Source: Polaribacter septentrionalilitoris (GTDB taxonomy: Bacteria > Bacteroidota > Bacteroidia > Flavobacteriales > Flavobacteriaceae). Taken from it: a stretch of 64,000 nt of DNA. Shown here one piece after another: positions 44,099-53,899 of this stretch. The stretch spans positions 1-64,000 of the forward strand of contig NZ_VRMJ01000033.1 of the NCBI RefSeq assembly GCF_009832745.1. The letters run 5' to 3'. Within the stretch, counting starts at the first letter, position 1. The number at the start of each line of letters is the position of its first letter. The position numbers were made by a program, and so were the translations under genes. Below the pieces are notes generated by a model. The model saw only the letters and a list, made by a program, of their open reading frames with translations. It did not search any database and was not told where the DNA came from.

Positions 44099-45267
44099 TC
44101 TTTTGTATTATCTAATACAATTAAATCTTCTTTTATTTTTACAAAAAATAGTGGAAACAGACTTAAAAAAACCAAACTTTGGGTAAGGCTCACAAAAAAA
44201 CCTGCAATAAAAAATGAAATTAAAATAAATATAGATTTATTGGTTTTTAAGCTTTTATCAAAAATAAAAAATAGAGTAAGTAAAACACCTATAATACCCG
44301 AGGAGAATAAAAGAAAAAGCCAGTAACTATCTATGGTTGCTATAAAACCTTGTCCTCTAGCACCTCCTCCTACTCTACCTATTTCACCACCAAAGAGAAA
44401 ACTATAATCAACATTAGTATTATTTGACCAAAGATGAAACCTATCATATAAAGAAGCTGTAGAAAGTATGTTATATTCTGAAAGCATAATTATTGATACT
44501 ATTAAAATTGGAATTCCAATTTTAAATATCAATACTAATATTTTTAAATTTTTCTTTTGGGTGAAAAACTTTAAAAATTCATATAAGAAAAAAACAAGGT
44601 ATGCACTTCTAACAAAAGAAAAAAACAAAGGAAATAAGGCTATATACTTGGTTTTATTAAAGTTTTTGTCTTGATCCATTAGCAAATAACTTATGATACT
44701 AAAATAACCAACTGAAGCAGCATCTCCAATTAATGCAGGAGATCTCCAGAATTTGTAAAAGTTAGATATCTTAAATTTATATTCTGGATCTATACCCCAT
44801 TTGTATCTATCCGTAATCATAATCATAAATTTTTCTGGCCCTAAATAATTGGTTAAAAAAATAAAAAAAGAGTTTAACAAAAGTAAAACTAGCATTAAAT
44901 TCAACACTTTTCTAAAGTGTTTCCTTTCTATTTTTATTTGACTGAAAATAAAAATTAGAATAAAAAGAAAATAAACTTCTCTAAAAACAATATACCCAGT
45001 TTCTAAACCATCAACGTTAAATATCATTATTAAAAAAAGGACAAAAAAGTATATAAAAAATGTGATATCTAAGGTAGATATTTTGATTTTCTTTATGGCT
45101 TTAAGAATAAAAAAAGTAACCACTAAAATAAAGGAAATAGGATGTAATATTTTTTTTAATTCCCAATTGCCCAAATATTTAAAAATGATAAAAAATAAAA
45201 CTCCTTGAGTTGATAAAATTTGAAAAATAATAGACCAATAAAATAATTTTTCTATTTTTATTTTCAT
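44095..45267 (-). CDS. O-antigen polymerase-like membrane protein (Wzy candidate)
   Basis: A 390-residue protein with about ten helices and few conserved residues, as usual for Wzy. A long loop before the last helices holds Gly-Glu-Ile-Gly-Arg-Val-Gly-Gly-Gly-Ala-Arg-Gly, and the last quarter contains Asp-Ser-Tyr-Trp-Leu. It is probably the polymerase that joins repeat units after flipping. It overlaps genes on both sides by 4 bases. Confidence 0.72.
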   Translation of the reverse strand: MKIKIEKLFYWSIIFQILSTQGVLFFIIFKYLGNWELKKILHPISFILVVTFFILKAIKKIKISTLDITFFIYFFVLFLIMIFNVDGLETGYIVFREVYFLFILIFIFSQIKIERKHFRKVLNLMLVLLLLNSFFIFLTNYLGPEKFMIMITDRYKWGIDPEYKFKISNFYKFWRSPALIGDAASVGYFSIISYLLMDQDKNFNKTKYIALFPLFFSFVRSAYLVFFLYEFLKFFTQKKNLKILVLIFKIGIPILIVSIIMLSEYNILSTASLYDRFHLWSNNTNVDYSFLFGGEIGRVGGGARGQGFIATIDSYWLFLLFSSGIIGVLLTLFFIFDKSLKTNKSIFILISFFIAGFFVSLTQSLVFLSLFPLFFVKIKEDLIVLDNTKE

Positions 45268-46436
45268 TGGTTTTGATTTATAACTTTATTAAAAACGTTA
45301 CTATAAGATTCTATAGTATTAGATATATTAAACTTGTAAAGAAATTCTTCATCAAATTTAAACTTCTCTAAAAAACTTTTATTAGAAATTATTTTTTTTA
45401 TGAGAATATTTAATTCACTTTCTATAGGTTTGAATAAAAACTCTTTGTTGTTAGATAACAACTCAGAGATTCCACCTCTACGACTTCCTAAAACAGGTTT
45501 TTTATTAAAAATACTTTCTATTACCACTCTCCCAAATGGTTCATTCCATAAAGAAGGAGTTATCAATACATCTATTTTTTTAAAAAAAACAGTACTATTA
45601 ACATAGCCTAAATACTCAATATTTTTAGAGTTATTGATAGATCTTAAATGTTCTAAATAATTGGCATCAACTTTTCCTGCTATTAATAGTTTCCAATTAG
45701 TTTCTTTTAAATTTAAAAAGCTTTTTAGGAGTAACTCAATACCTTTAGTTTTATTTATTTGACCAATAAATCCAAAAACTATTCCATTTGTTTTATGAAT
45801 TGGATTACTTTTCTCAATATCAAATCCGTTATAAATTACTTGACTAGGGGTGTCTTTGAAATAATTATTTTTAAGATGGTCTTTCAATATATATTCACTT
45901 ATACCAACTACAAAATCTACTTTTACTGTGTTTTTCTTTTTTAAAACTGATAAAACATTACAGTCAAAACATAATTTTTCGCAATTTTTATTTTCACGAA
46001 ATTTTACTGTTTTTGGGCATTGTAAATAATAATCTCTTAAAGTATGTACTATTTTTATATTTAATGTTTTTGCAATAGACCAAACTCTAGTAGAAAACCC
46101 TGCTAAGTTATTTGTAAAAAGAATATCTGGTTTAAATGAAATTAAAATATTTTTTATTTTTAAATCGTATTTTTTGTTTGACACATCTCTAATATGCCAT
46201 TCTAATTTATCAAATTTAGTACTAGTATTAAAACCAAAAGGCCAGTACTTATTTTCTAACTTAAGAACGTTTACAGAAACACCATTTAATTCAAAAAAAC
46301 TATTCTCCTTACCTAATGTGATAACTAAAACTTCATTTTCTAAATTACTAAAACCTTCTGCAAGGGTTTGAACAGATTTTTCTGCTCCACCAATAGCATA
46401 TGGCGCATAAAGAGTGTTAACTATAATTATTCTCAT
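45264..46436 (-). CDS. Family 4 glycosyltransferase
   Basis: A 390-residue GT-B enzyme. The N-terminus has Tyr-Ala-Pro-Tyr-Ala-Ile-Gly-Gly-Ala-Glu-Lys-Ser, and the donor site includes Asn-Glu-Pro-Phe-Gly-Arg-Val-Val-Ile-Glu. A cluster of Cys (four between about residues 144 and 168) is seen in the acceptor half, which is typical for a subgroup. The 1-base overlap with the preceding GT2 gene shows co-translation. Confidence 0.9.
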   Translation of the reverse strand: MRIIIVNTLYAPYAIGGAEKSVQTLAEGFSNLENEVLVITLGKENSFFELNGVSVNVLKLENKYWPFGFNTSTKFDKLEWHIRDVSNKKYDLKIKNILISFKPDILFTNNLAGFSTRVWSIAKTLNIKIVHTLRDYYLQCPKTVKFRENKNCEKLCFDCNVLSVLKKKNTVKVDFVVGISEYILKDHLKNNYFKDTPSQVIYNGFDIEKSNPIHKTNGIVFGFIGQINKTKGIELLLKSFLNLKETNWKLLIAGKVDANYLEHLRSINNSKNIEYLGYVNSTVFFKKIDVLITPSLWNEPFGRVVIESIFNKKPVLGSRRGGISELLSNNKEFLFKPIESELNILIKKIISNKSFLEKFKFDEEFLYKFNISNTIESYSNVFNKVINQNQ

Positions 46437-47386
46437 TAATAATTTTCTAAGTTATTATTATTTGCATCATTAAGAGCTCTTATAAAAACTTTAAAATTAT
46501 TACTTCTAAATGAGAATAGAAATAAAATTATACTAAAGAAATTTTTATTAAGGTTATATATAAATTTGTTATTTATTAAATATTTTTTCTCAAAAATCAT
46601 TCTATTTCTTATAGTATAATATACTCTAAATGACGGAGCATTTTTTATTTTGGTGAAAATTGTTTTTTCTTTGTTTTTAATGGCCCATGAGGTATCTATA
46701 TCATCTATAACACTATCTAAAACTATAAATATCTTATTGCCCTGATTAGTTATCCTGTATGTCCAATCATGATCATCTGAATACAAATAAAACTTCTCAT
46801 CTGGATAGCCAATTTCGTTTAGTAATTTTTTATGAAACAAAAGACCTCCATAAGGTGCATAAGCTATTTCTCCAAATGATTTATTTACACTTTTTTTTTG
46901 TTTTGAGAATAACTTTAAAATTTTACATTTAAAATGAAATCCAGAAAAACTATTTTTCTTACTTAAAACAATATTAGGATCTTGATAAATAACAGCATCT
47001 CTATACTGATATCTGTCTGGTCTATAAGATAGAACTGCTGAAACATTTTTTGGTTTATTATTCCAAAAATCTTTAAGAATACTTAAAGCGTTTTGTCTTG
47101 GTTTATTGTCATCATCTAATAGCCAAATATATTCGTTATCTATCTGATTCGCTCTTTTTAGACCTTGCTTGTAAGCTTTTGCAGAACCCAAATTAGTTTT
47201 ATTTGATATTAATACTAAATTTTCATTCTTACTTATAAAATTATTTATTTTAACTCTACTATTTTCATCAGAATTATTGTCAACTACAACAATATTATTT
47301 ACACCAGACTCCAAACATGATTCTAACACCTGTTTTAATAAGTGAAACCTATTAGCATACGTTACTATGACTACTGTAACTTTCAT
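46436..47386 (-). CDS. Family 2 glycosyltransferase
   Basis: A 316-residue GT-A enzyme. It begins Val-Thr-Val-Val-Ile-Val-Thr-Tyr-Ala-Asn-Arg and has Val-Val-Asp-Asn-Asn-Ser and the metal-binding motif Leu-Leu-Asp-Asp-Asp-Asn. The catalytic-base region reads Tyr-Ser-Asp-Asp-His-Asp-Trp, similar to GlfT2/WfgS-like enzymes. It likely adds a sugar, possibly galactofuranose, to the repeat unit. Confidence 0.88.
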   Translation of the reverse strand: MKVTVVIVTYANRFHLLKQVLESCLESGVNNIVVVDNNSDENSRVKINNFISKNENLVLISNKTNLGSAKAYKQGLKRANQIDNEYIWLLDDDNKPRQNALSILKDFWNNKPKNVSAVLSYRPDRYQYRDAVIYQDPNIVLSKKNSFSGFHFKCKILKLFSKQKKSVNKSFGEIAYAPYGGLLFHKKLLNEIGYPDEKFYLYSDDHDWTYRITNQGNKIFIVLDSVIDDIDTSWAIKNKEKTIFTKIKNAPSFRVYYTIRNRMIFEKKYLINNKFIYNLNKNFFSIILFLFSFRSNNFKVFIRALNDANNNNLENY

Positions 47387-47406
47387 TTAGTTTGTTATTT
47401 ATTATG

Positions 47407-48684
47407 TTAAAATGGAAGCGTTAAAATACCTGTTCTTTTTTTTACAATAATTACTCTTAAAATATTTTCACCAGCAATGGTTAAACTAGTTGCTATAGCA
47501 GCTCCAAGGATTCCATAAAGCTGAATAAATATAAAATTTAATACAATATTTATCAATAAAAAAACACCAGAAATATAACTAAATACTTTCTCATTTCCAC
47601 TCATAATCAGTAAAACTCCAGAACAACCAGTAGAAATATTAATAAATTGACCAAAACAAAGAATTATCAGGGAATAATAGGCTTCTATAAACTCTTCTCC
47701 CCAAAAAGTTAAAATATATTTACCAAAAATCAAAAAGAATAACGTTGATAAGACACCAATAATTATTAACCAAAAAGTAACTTTCTTTACTATATTTGAG
47801 ACTTCATCAATTTTTTTATTGGCATACAAAGCTGCAATTTTTGGTGAAAGAACAGAATTTGTAATTTGTAAAAAAAAAGCAACAAATAAAACTAACCTCG
47901 TTGACACTGTATACAAACCTACATTTTTAGAGCTACTTAACCAACCAAGCATAATTATATCTACAGATGATAAAAGCAGTGTAGTTGCAGAGACAAAAAG
48001 TAAAGGTTTAGCCATTTTTATCATTGATTTATCTATTGAACCTAATAAAAATATAGGTTTATATAATTTTCTAAGGTATATTAGAGATATTAAAAAGGTT
48101 ATACACCTACTTATTGTATAAATTATTATAACATTTAATAAATTAATTTGAACATCAAAAAAATTACATAATAAAAGACCCAACAATACAAATATAGAAG
48201 TTAAAAAATCTTTAAGAAGTCTACTTTGCCAAACCTTACTAAACCCATTTATTGCTGAAGCAAATACATTACTCATTGTTTGTGGTATTATAACCAAACT
48301 AGAAATAATTAAAGGTGTATTTAGTTCTTTAGATGAAAAAAAAATAGAAATTTGTTCAACACTAAAAAAAAGAAGTAATGATAAAGAAAAAGCTATAATT
48401 GTTGTGATATATATAGCAGTAAAAATTGTTCTTCCAATTGATTTAAATTCTTTTCTAAATAAATAAATTGAAATATTTTTCACCAAAACATGGTCCATAC
48501 CAAACATTGTGAAAACTAAAATAATTGTTATAATTTGATTAATTAGGTTGACATCTCCGAGCCCTGACGCTCCTAATTCTCTTCCCAAAAAAATACTTGT
48601 AATCAATCTTGAAGAAATGCCAACAACTTGTATAATTGTTGCTTTTGACGATTTTAAAAAAATATCTTTTATGTACTTATCCAA
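47407..48684 (-). CDS. wzx: Polysaccharide flippase (Wzx)
   Basis: A 425-residue MATE/MOP-type protein with about 12 helices, beginning with Ala-Thr-Ile-Ile-Gln-Val-Val-Gly-Ile-Ser-Ser-Arg and Gly-Ala-Ser-Gly-Leu-Gly-Asp. It would flip undecaprenyl-linked repeat units to the periplasmic face. It lies between rfbC and the GT2 gene, 19-22 bases from each. Confidence 0.87.
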   Translation of the reverse strand: MDKYIKDIFLKSSKATIIQVVGISSRLITSIFLGRELGASGLGDVNLINQIITIILVFTMFGMDHVLVKNISIYLFRKEFKSIGRTIFTAIYITTIIAFSLSLLLFFSVEQISIFFSSKELNTPLIISSLVIIPQTMSNVFASAINGFSKVWQSRLLKDFLTSIFVLLGLLLCNFFDVQINLLNVIIIYTISRCITFLISLIYLRKLYKPIFLLGSIDKSMIKMAKPLLFVSATTLLLSSVDIIMLGWLSSSKNVGLYTVSTRLVLFVAFFLQITNSVLSPKIAALYANKKIDEVSNIVKKVTFWLIIIGVLSTLFFLIFGKYILTFWGEEFIEAYYSLIILCFGQFINISTGCSGVLLIMSGNEKVFSYISGVFLLINIVLNFIFIQLYGILGAAIATSLTIAGENILRVIIVKKRTGILTLPF

Positions 48685-48703
48685 AGTAAAACTTATTTAT
48701 CTG

Positions 48704-49258
48704 CTAGTTAAAAAAACTAATAGTTTTGTCTAAACAAGCCAGTTTTCTATCTTTTTCAGACAAAATAATCTCACTTTCATTCAATTTCCAATCAATACCT
48801 AAAGTTTCATCGTTAAAAATAACACCTAATTCTGAGCCTGTTTGGTAATAATTATCACATTTATAATTAAAAATAGTATCATCTTCTAAGGTTGAAAAAC
48901 CATGTAGAAAATTTCTAGGAATAAAAAGTTGTTTTCCATTTTCTCTAGATAATTCAATAGAAAAATGCTGACCAAAAGTTGGCGAGTCTTTTCTATAATC
49001 GACAGCCACATCCAGAACTCTTCCTTTTACTACGCGTACTAATTTTGCTTGAGAATAAGGTGCTTTCTGCATATGTAATGCACGAACAACGCCTTTTTTT
49101 GAAACTGATTCATTATCCTGAACAAAATTAACTTTAGCTCCTAAAGCTTCTTCAAATTTTTGATGATTAAAGCTCTCCATAAAAGTTCCTCTTTCATCTT
49201 TATAAACAGTTGGTTCTATTACAAAACAACCTTTTAAATGTGTTTCTATTACTTTCAT
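48704..49258 (-). CDS. rfbC: dTDP-4-dehydrorhamnose 3,5-epimerase
   Basis: A 184-residue cupin-type epimerase of normal size. The fold carries Arg-Gly-Thr-Phe, Gln-Asp-Asn-Glu-Ser, Gly-Val-Val-Arg-Ala-Leu-His-Met (catalytic His) and Leu-Arg/Ile-Pro-Arg-Asn-Phe-Leu-His-Gly. It converts dTDP-4-keto-6-deoxyglucose to dTDP-4-keto-rhamnose. It shares one base with rfbA at its start. Confidence 0.96.
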   Translation of the reverse strand: MKVIETHLKGCFVIEPTVYKDERGTFMESFNHQKFEEALGAKVNFVQDNESVSKKGVVRALHMQKAPYSQAKLVRVVKGRVLDVAVDYRKDSPTFGQHFSIELSRENGKQLFIPRNFLHGFSTLEDDTIFNYKCDNYYQTGSELGVIFNDETLGIDWKLNESEIILSEKDRKLACLDKTISFFN

Positions 49259-50112
49259 TATATCTTATATAAATTATTGGCATATCCGCTTTTTAATAAA
49301 GGTTTAGAAATAGAAATCATTTCTTCTTTGTTTATAAAACCTGCTCTAAAAGCTGCTTCTTCTATAGATCCTACTTTTAAACCTTGCCTTTCTTCTATTA
49401 CTTGTACAAATTGACCAGCTTGCATTAAAGAGTTAAAAGTACCTGTATCTAACCATGCTGTACCTCTATCTAAAATTTCTACAGAAAGTTTTCCTTTTTT
49501 TAGATATACATTATTTACTTCTGTAATTTCTAATTCGCCTCTTTTGCTTGGTTGTATATTTTTTGCAATTTCTATAACTTCATTATCATAAAAATAAATG
49601 CCAGGAACTGCATAATTAGATTTTGGTTTGTCTGGTTTTTCTTCAATAGAAATGGCTTTATTATGTTCATCAAATTCTACAACACCATATCTTTCTGGAT
49701 CATTTACATGATACGCATATACAATACCTCCATCTGGATTGTTATTTGATTTTAAAAGATTTGCTAAACCAGATCCATAAAAAATATTATCACCCAATAT
49801 TAAGGCAACTTTATCTTTACCAATAAACTTTTCACCAATAATAAAAGCTTCTGCCAAACCATTTGGGTTTTCTTGAATCTCGTATTGAAAACTACAACCT
49901 ATTTTAGTTCCATCTCCTAATAGTTTTTGAAACAATGGTAAATCTTGTGGTGTAGAAATGATTAATATTTCTCTAATTCCTGCAGAAATTAAAGTAGAAA
50001 TTGGGTAATAAATCATAGGTTTATCATACACTGGCATTAACTGTTTGCTCACAGCTAAAGTTAATGGATGTAACCTTGTTCCAGATCCTCCTGCTAAAAC
50101 TATCCCTTTCAT
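49258..50112 (-). CDS. rfbA: Glucose-1-phosphate thymidylyltransferase
   Basis: A 284-residue nucleotidyltransferase. The signature is [11 protein letters not shown], followed by Lys-Pro-Met-Ile-Tyr-Tyr-Pro and Leu-Gly-Asp-Asn-Ile-Phe. It makes dTDP-glucose from dTTP and glucose-1-phosphate and is usually feedback-inhibited by dTDP-rhamnose. It lies 1 base from rfbB. Confidence 0.97.
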   Translation of the reverse strand: MKGIVLAGGSGTRLHPLTLAVSKQLMPVYDKPMIYYPISTLISAGIREILIISTPQDLPLFQKLLGDGTKIGCSFQYEIQENPNGLAEAFIIGEKFIGKDKVALILGDNIFYGSGLANLLKSNNNPDGGIVYAYHVNDPERYGVVEFDEHNKAISIEEKPDKPKSNYAVPGIYFYDNEVIEIAKNIQPSKRGELEITEVNNVYLKKGKLSVEILDRGTAWLDTGTFNSLMQAGQFVQVIEERQGLKVGSIEEAAFRAGFINKEEMISISKPLLKSGYANNLYKI

Positions 50113-50113
50113 A

Positions 50114-51121
50114 TTAATTGTATTTTTTTAAATACCACTGAATGGTTTTTAAAATTCCAGATTCGAAGTTTTCTGCGGCTTTCCATCCCAATTCATTTTC
50201 TAATTTAGATGCATCTATAGCATATCTAAAATCATGGCCTGGTCTGTCTTTTACAAAACTAATTTGATTTTTGTAAGAGTTTTTCTTTGGATGAATATTA
50301 TCTAAAATCTCACAAATTTTTTTGGCTATGTACAAGTTATTACGCTCGTTTTTGCCACCAATATTATAAGTTTCTCCAGATTTTCCATTTTTGTAAACCA
50401 ACTCAATCCCAATACAATGATCTAAGACGTATAACCAATCTCTAATATTTTTTCCATCACCATAAATAGGAATATTATCCCCAGAAATTGCTTTTCTAAT
50501 AATGGTTGGAATCAACTTTTCATCATGCTGCTTTGGGCCATAATTGTTTGAACAATTAGTGGTTACCACATTCATTCCATAAGTATGAAAATAACTTCTA
50601 ACCAAAAAATCTGAAGATGCTTTTGAAGCACTATAAGGGCTATTGGGCGCATAAGGTGTGGTTTCTGTAAACAACCCTTCTGATCCTAATGTACCATAAA
50701 CCTCATCTGTAGAAATATGATGGAACCTTGCTTTTTCGAAACCTTTTTTATATTTATTGGGCGAATTCATCCAATAATTTTTTGCAACATCTAACAACGT
50801 AAAAGTGCCAAAAACATTTGTTTTTACAAACGCATCTGGATTTTTTATAGAATTGTCTACATGAGATTCTGCTGCAAAATGAATTACTCCAGAGAAATTA
50901 TATTCGTTAAATAAATTTTCAACTAAATCTCTATTGCAGATATCTCCTTCAAAAAAAGTATATCTTGGGTGATTATCTAACTCTTTTAAGTTCTCTAAAT
51001 CGCCTGCATAGGTAAGCAAATCTAAATTTACTACATGAATTTCTTTATTATTCTCAATAAAGTAAGGAATAAAATTGGACCCAATAAAACCTGCTCCTCC
51101 AGTAATTAAAATTGTTAGCAT
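50114..51121 (-). CDS. rfbB: dTDP-glucose 4,6-dehydratase
   Basis: A 335-residue SDR enzyme. It has the Gly-Gly-Ala-Gly-Phe-Ile-Gly NAD motif, Ser-Thr-Asp-Glu-Val-Tyr-Gly (catalytic Thr/Asp/Glu region) and Tyr-Ser-Ala-Ser-Lys. It forms dTDP-4-keto-6-deoxyglucose. The gene order rfbB-rfbA-rfbC runs into the flippase; no rfbD follows. Confidence 0.97.
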   Translation of the reverse strand: MLTILITGGAGFIGSNFIPYFIENNKEIHVVNLDLLTYAGDLENLKELDNHPRYTFFEGDICNRDLVENLFNEYNFSGVIHFAAESHVDNSIKNPDAFVKTNVFGTFTLLDVAKNYWMNSPNKYKKGFEKARFHHISTDEVYGTLGSEGLFTETTPYAPNSPYSASKASSDFLVRSYFHTYGMNVVTTNCSNNYGPKQHDEKLIPTIIRKAISGDNIPIYGDGKNIRDWLYVLDHCIGIELVYKNGKSGETYNIGGKNERNNLYIAKKICEILDNIHPKKNSYKNQISFVKDRPGHDFRYAIDASKLENELGWKAAENFESGILKTIQWYLKKYN

Positions 51122-51123
51122 TC

Positions 51124-52161
51124 TTACTTTTTATAATTATTTAAATAAGAATTTACTTTAAATAATAACAGGATAAAAATCATTATTAATCCTCCTAAAA
51201 TTGCCAGCTGAAAAGCTTTGTTTTTAGTTACTCCTTTTATTTCTGAGCCAATAGGTTGAAAATTAGAAATCACATTAATGACTTCATATTTTTCTGATTT
51301 ATCTTCTGCAATGTCTTTTAATCGTGAATTTATTTTTCTATTAGATTCGAATAACTCTAACTCTTTTGTAGTTCTTTTTTCGCCACCTAAATCTATACTT
51401 GTTCCTGTGGTTTGCTTTTTAGCTTCCTCTATCATTACCTGCATGTACACTTTTCGCAAAGAATCTAACTGAGCTAAGTTTTGGCGATAAATTGAATCTG
51501 TTCTATTTAAATTTTCGTTGGTTAGTTCTTTTACTCTTTTAAAGTATTTGTTATTAACAACCGAAGAAATAATAACTTCATCAAGTTTAGAGAATACATT
51601 GTTTTTTTCAGCAACAACTTTAATTTTATGGATTTTATAGTCTAAATCTTTAAAAGATGTTTTAAACTCATCAAACGTGTAACTTTTTACAGTGGTTGTA
51701 TCTACTTCTAAAATAAAATCGTTGTAAGAATTTATAATATCATTTTCATTTACAATGGGTTCTATTGTAAATTTTTTAAGTGATGCTGCTTCTAATTTAC
51801 TTAATTTAAATGTATTTTGAATCCCTGAAGTGTCTTTTTGTTTTACCAAATCGTTATAATAATTGATATTATTATACAACTGATTGGCACTTTTAAAGTT
51901 TGGTTTTACCAACATTTCAGATTCATATTTATCTGTTGATTTTACTTGGATAAACACACCAATTGCAAAACCAATAATAGCAGCAATTCCTATTTTAACA
52001 ATATTGTCTTTTAGAAAAATTAGAGCAAGTATAAAGGCATGAAAAATACCTTTAAAGATATTACTAATAAAATTAAAAAGGTTTTGGAAACCTCTACCTA
52101 TAATTTTGAATAAAGATCCTAAATCTACTTCTTCTTCGTTGTTATTATGATTTGTTGACAT
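51124..52161 (-). CDS. Wzz-like chain-length determinant protein
   Basis: A 345-residue protein with two membrane helices, one near residues 55-75 and one near 315-335, and a long coiled-coil-rich periplasmic part, the layout of Wzz/PCP proteins. There is no C-terminal kinase. The region near the second helix lacks the typical Pro-rich motif, so detection relies on topology and location. It probably sets the length of the glycan. It starts 31 bases downstream of the nucleoside-phosphorylase-like gene. Confidence 0.68.
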   Translation of the reverse strand: MSTNHNNNEEEVDLGSLFKIIGRGFQNLFNFISNIFKGIFHAFILALIFLKDNIVKIGIAAIIGFAIGVFIQVKSTDKYESEMLVKPNFKSANQLYNNINYYNDLVKQKDTSGIQNTFKLSKLEAASLKKFTIEPIVNENDIINSYNDFILEVDTTTVKSYTFDEFKTSFKDLDYKIHKIKVVAEKNNVFSKLDEVIISSVVNNKYFKRVKELTNENLNRTDSIYRQNLAQLDSLRKVYMQVMIEEAKKQTTGTSIDLGGEKRTTKELELFESNRKINSRLKDIAEDKSEKYEVINVISNFQPIGSEIKGVTKNKAFQLAILGGLIMIFILLLFKVNSYLNNYKK

Positions 52162-52192
52162 ATGAGTTTGATTATAATAGCTGTCTTATTTA

Positions 52193-53872
52193 TTAAAAAA
52201 TTTGTTCTAATATTTTTTGAGTTATAGCATATGTTGGTATAACTCCTGTCATACCTAATCCTCCTGATGCTAATGTAGCTCCTGTTTCTAATGGATTATC
52301 TGATGCATAATATGCATATCTTACTTTTACATCTTCAGAAATATTTCCTCTAATTCTTGATGCGGATTGTATTGCTTTTTGATAATGTGCTCCTTCCATT
52401 TCTAAACCTATAACATTCCAAGTAGAATCGTGGAAAAACTTTAACAAATCTCTATTTTGTAAAGAAGTTCCAAGAACAGAAATCATAGCACCATCAAAAA
52501 CATCAACACCAAAACCTTCTAAATCTTTTTTAGATAACTCATTTTTAAACGGATAATTGTCTGCTGTACCTTCAAAAATATGCGCAGAAGGAATCATAAT
52601 GTCTCCTTTACCGCCCTCTAAAATACCTGCCTTACCCATTATTGAAACCGATTTCACATCTAAATGATTCTTTTTCTTACTATTTTTATAGGGTTTGAGT
52701 AACTCATCCATTGTTTCATAAGCTTGTTCTCCAAAGGCATAATCCATCACTATTATGACAGGATTTTCATCTGTAGAGTTTACTTTTTGAAACGTAGAGT
52801 TATCAAAATTTATTTTATCTGTATCTATTATTTGAACATTAATGTTTGTCCCAGAAGTGTCTTTAATGTAAATCAACCCATTTTCTGATGCATATTCTTT
52901 TACCTTTTTTTGTAAAGGTTTACTATTAGAATTACTTAGCAACTCGAACAACTCAAATCCTTTATGGTTTGCAGTTTCTTCTGGCAATGCATTTTTGGCA
53001 TAAATAGAATTTAGAACACTATGCATGTTTGCACTAATAATATGAATTGGTCTTTTTAATAGTTTGTTTTGTTTTAAGATTTTTTTGATGTTATTCGCCC
53101 AAATCTCTCCATAAATATGATGCCCAATTTCTTCAATTAATTTTGTACTAAATGTAATAGTTCTTTTCTTTTGTTCTAAAACCTCATTGATTGCCAATTT
53201 ACCCAACCAATACATCAGTTGAAAAAAACGATCTGGATTATCATCGGTTGTAAAATTTTGATGAATTTTAGAAACCTCATCAAAGGTTCTTCCTAAAATA
53301 TTTCCTAAATGCACAAGAGCAACTTCTCGTTCTTTTGCAGATATTTCTTTATTATGAATTACAATTTCTTCTAAATTTTTCCACTCTCGAGTAAAATCTT
53401 CTCCATCCTTTAGAGTAACTCTTCGTTGAATTTTATGAGATTCTATAAATAAGAACGTTAAATGCGTAAGAATATCATAGATTTCAGAACGTCCTCTTGT
53501 TATCTCAATATTCATTTGATCTTTATCAATTCTATAACAATTTCTTCTTCTTTTTGGAGGAATTATTGCCTCAAAAGTTGAGTTTCCATAACCTTCATCA
53601 GTAGTTAAATTGATAAACTGACATTCTTCTATACCTTTAGGAAGCCTGTCAATAACATACTCTAAACCATTTAATTCTATTCTTTCTCCAGCAATGGAAC
53701 CATAGATTTCAGGACAAAGTAGTAACAAAGAATTTCGTAAAGTTTCTCCAGAAACACCCATAGGTTTATAAAAACCTCTACTAAATAGATGTCGCATAGA
53801 AATGTATAATTTTTCTATTGCATTTCTAGATTCTTGCGCTCGAGTTCTATCTTTTTTTCTAAGTTTTGACAT
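52193..53872 (-). CDS. Conserved protein with nucleoside-phosphorylase-like C-terminal domain
   Basis: A 559-residue soluble protein. The N-terminal half is alpha-helical with no clear motif. The C-terminal half has Gly-Lys-Ala-Gly-Ile-Leu-Glu-Gly-Gly-Lys-Gly-Asp-Ile-Met-Ile-Pro, and Glu-Met-Glu-Gly-Ala at residue 491, the pattern that binds the ribose in purine nucleoside phosphorylases and MTA/SAH nucleosidases. Ser-Asp-Asn-Pro-Leu follows. It may be the Bacteroidota DUF6909 family, but I am not certain. It lies between the S41 protease and the chain-length gene with gaps of about 30 bases. The substrate is unknown. Confidence 0.65.
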   Translation of the reverse strand: MSKLRKKDRTRAQESRNAIEKLYISMRHLFSRGFYKPMGVSGETLRNSLLLLCPEIYGSIAGERIELNGLEYVIDRLPKGIEECQFINLTTDEGYGNSTFEAIIPPKRRRNCYRIDKDQMNIEITRGRSEIYDILTHLTFLFIESHKIQRRVTLKDGEDFTREWKNLEEIVIHNKEISAKEREVALVHLGNILGRTFDEVSKIHQNFTTDDNPDRFFQLMYWLGKLAINEVLEQKKRTITFSTKLIEEIGHHIYGEIWANNIKKILKQNKLLKRPIHIISANMHSVLNSIYAKNALPEETANHKGFELFELLSNSNSKPLQKKVKEYASENGLIYIKDTSGTNINVQIIDTDKINFDNSTFQKVNSTDENPVIIVMDYAFGEQAYETMDELLKPYKNSKKKNHLDVKSVSIMGKAGILEGGKGDIMIPSAHIFEGTADNYPFKNELSKKDLEGFGVDVFDGAMISVLGTSLQNRDLLKFFHDSTWNVIGLEMEGAHYQKAIQSASRIRGNISEDVKVRYAYYASDNPLETGATLASGGLGMTGVIPTYAITQKILEQIF

Positions 53873-53899
53873 AGTTAATTTAGAGGTTCAAATATAAAA

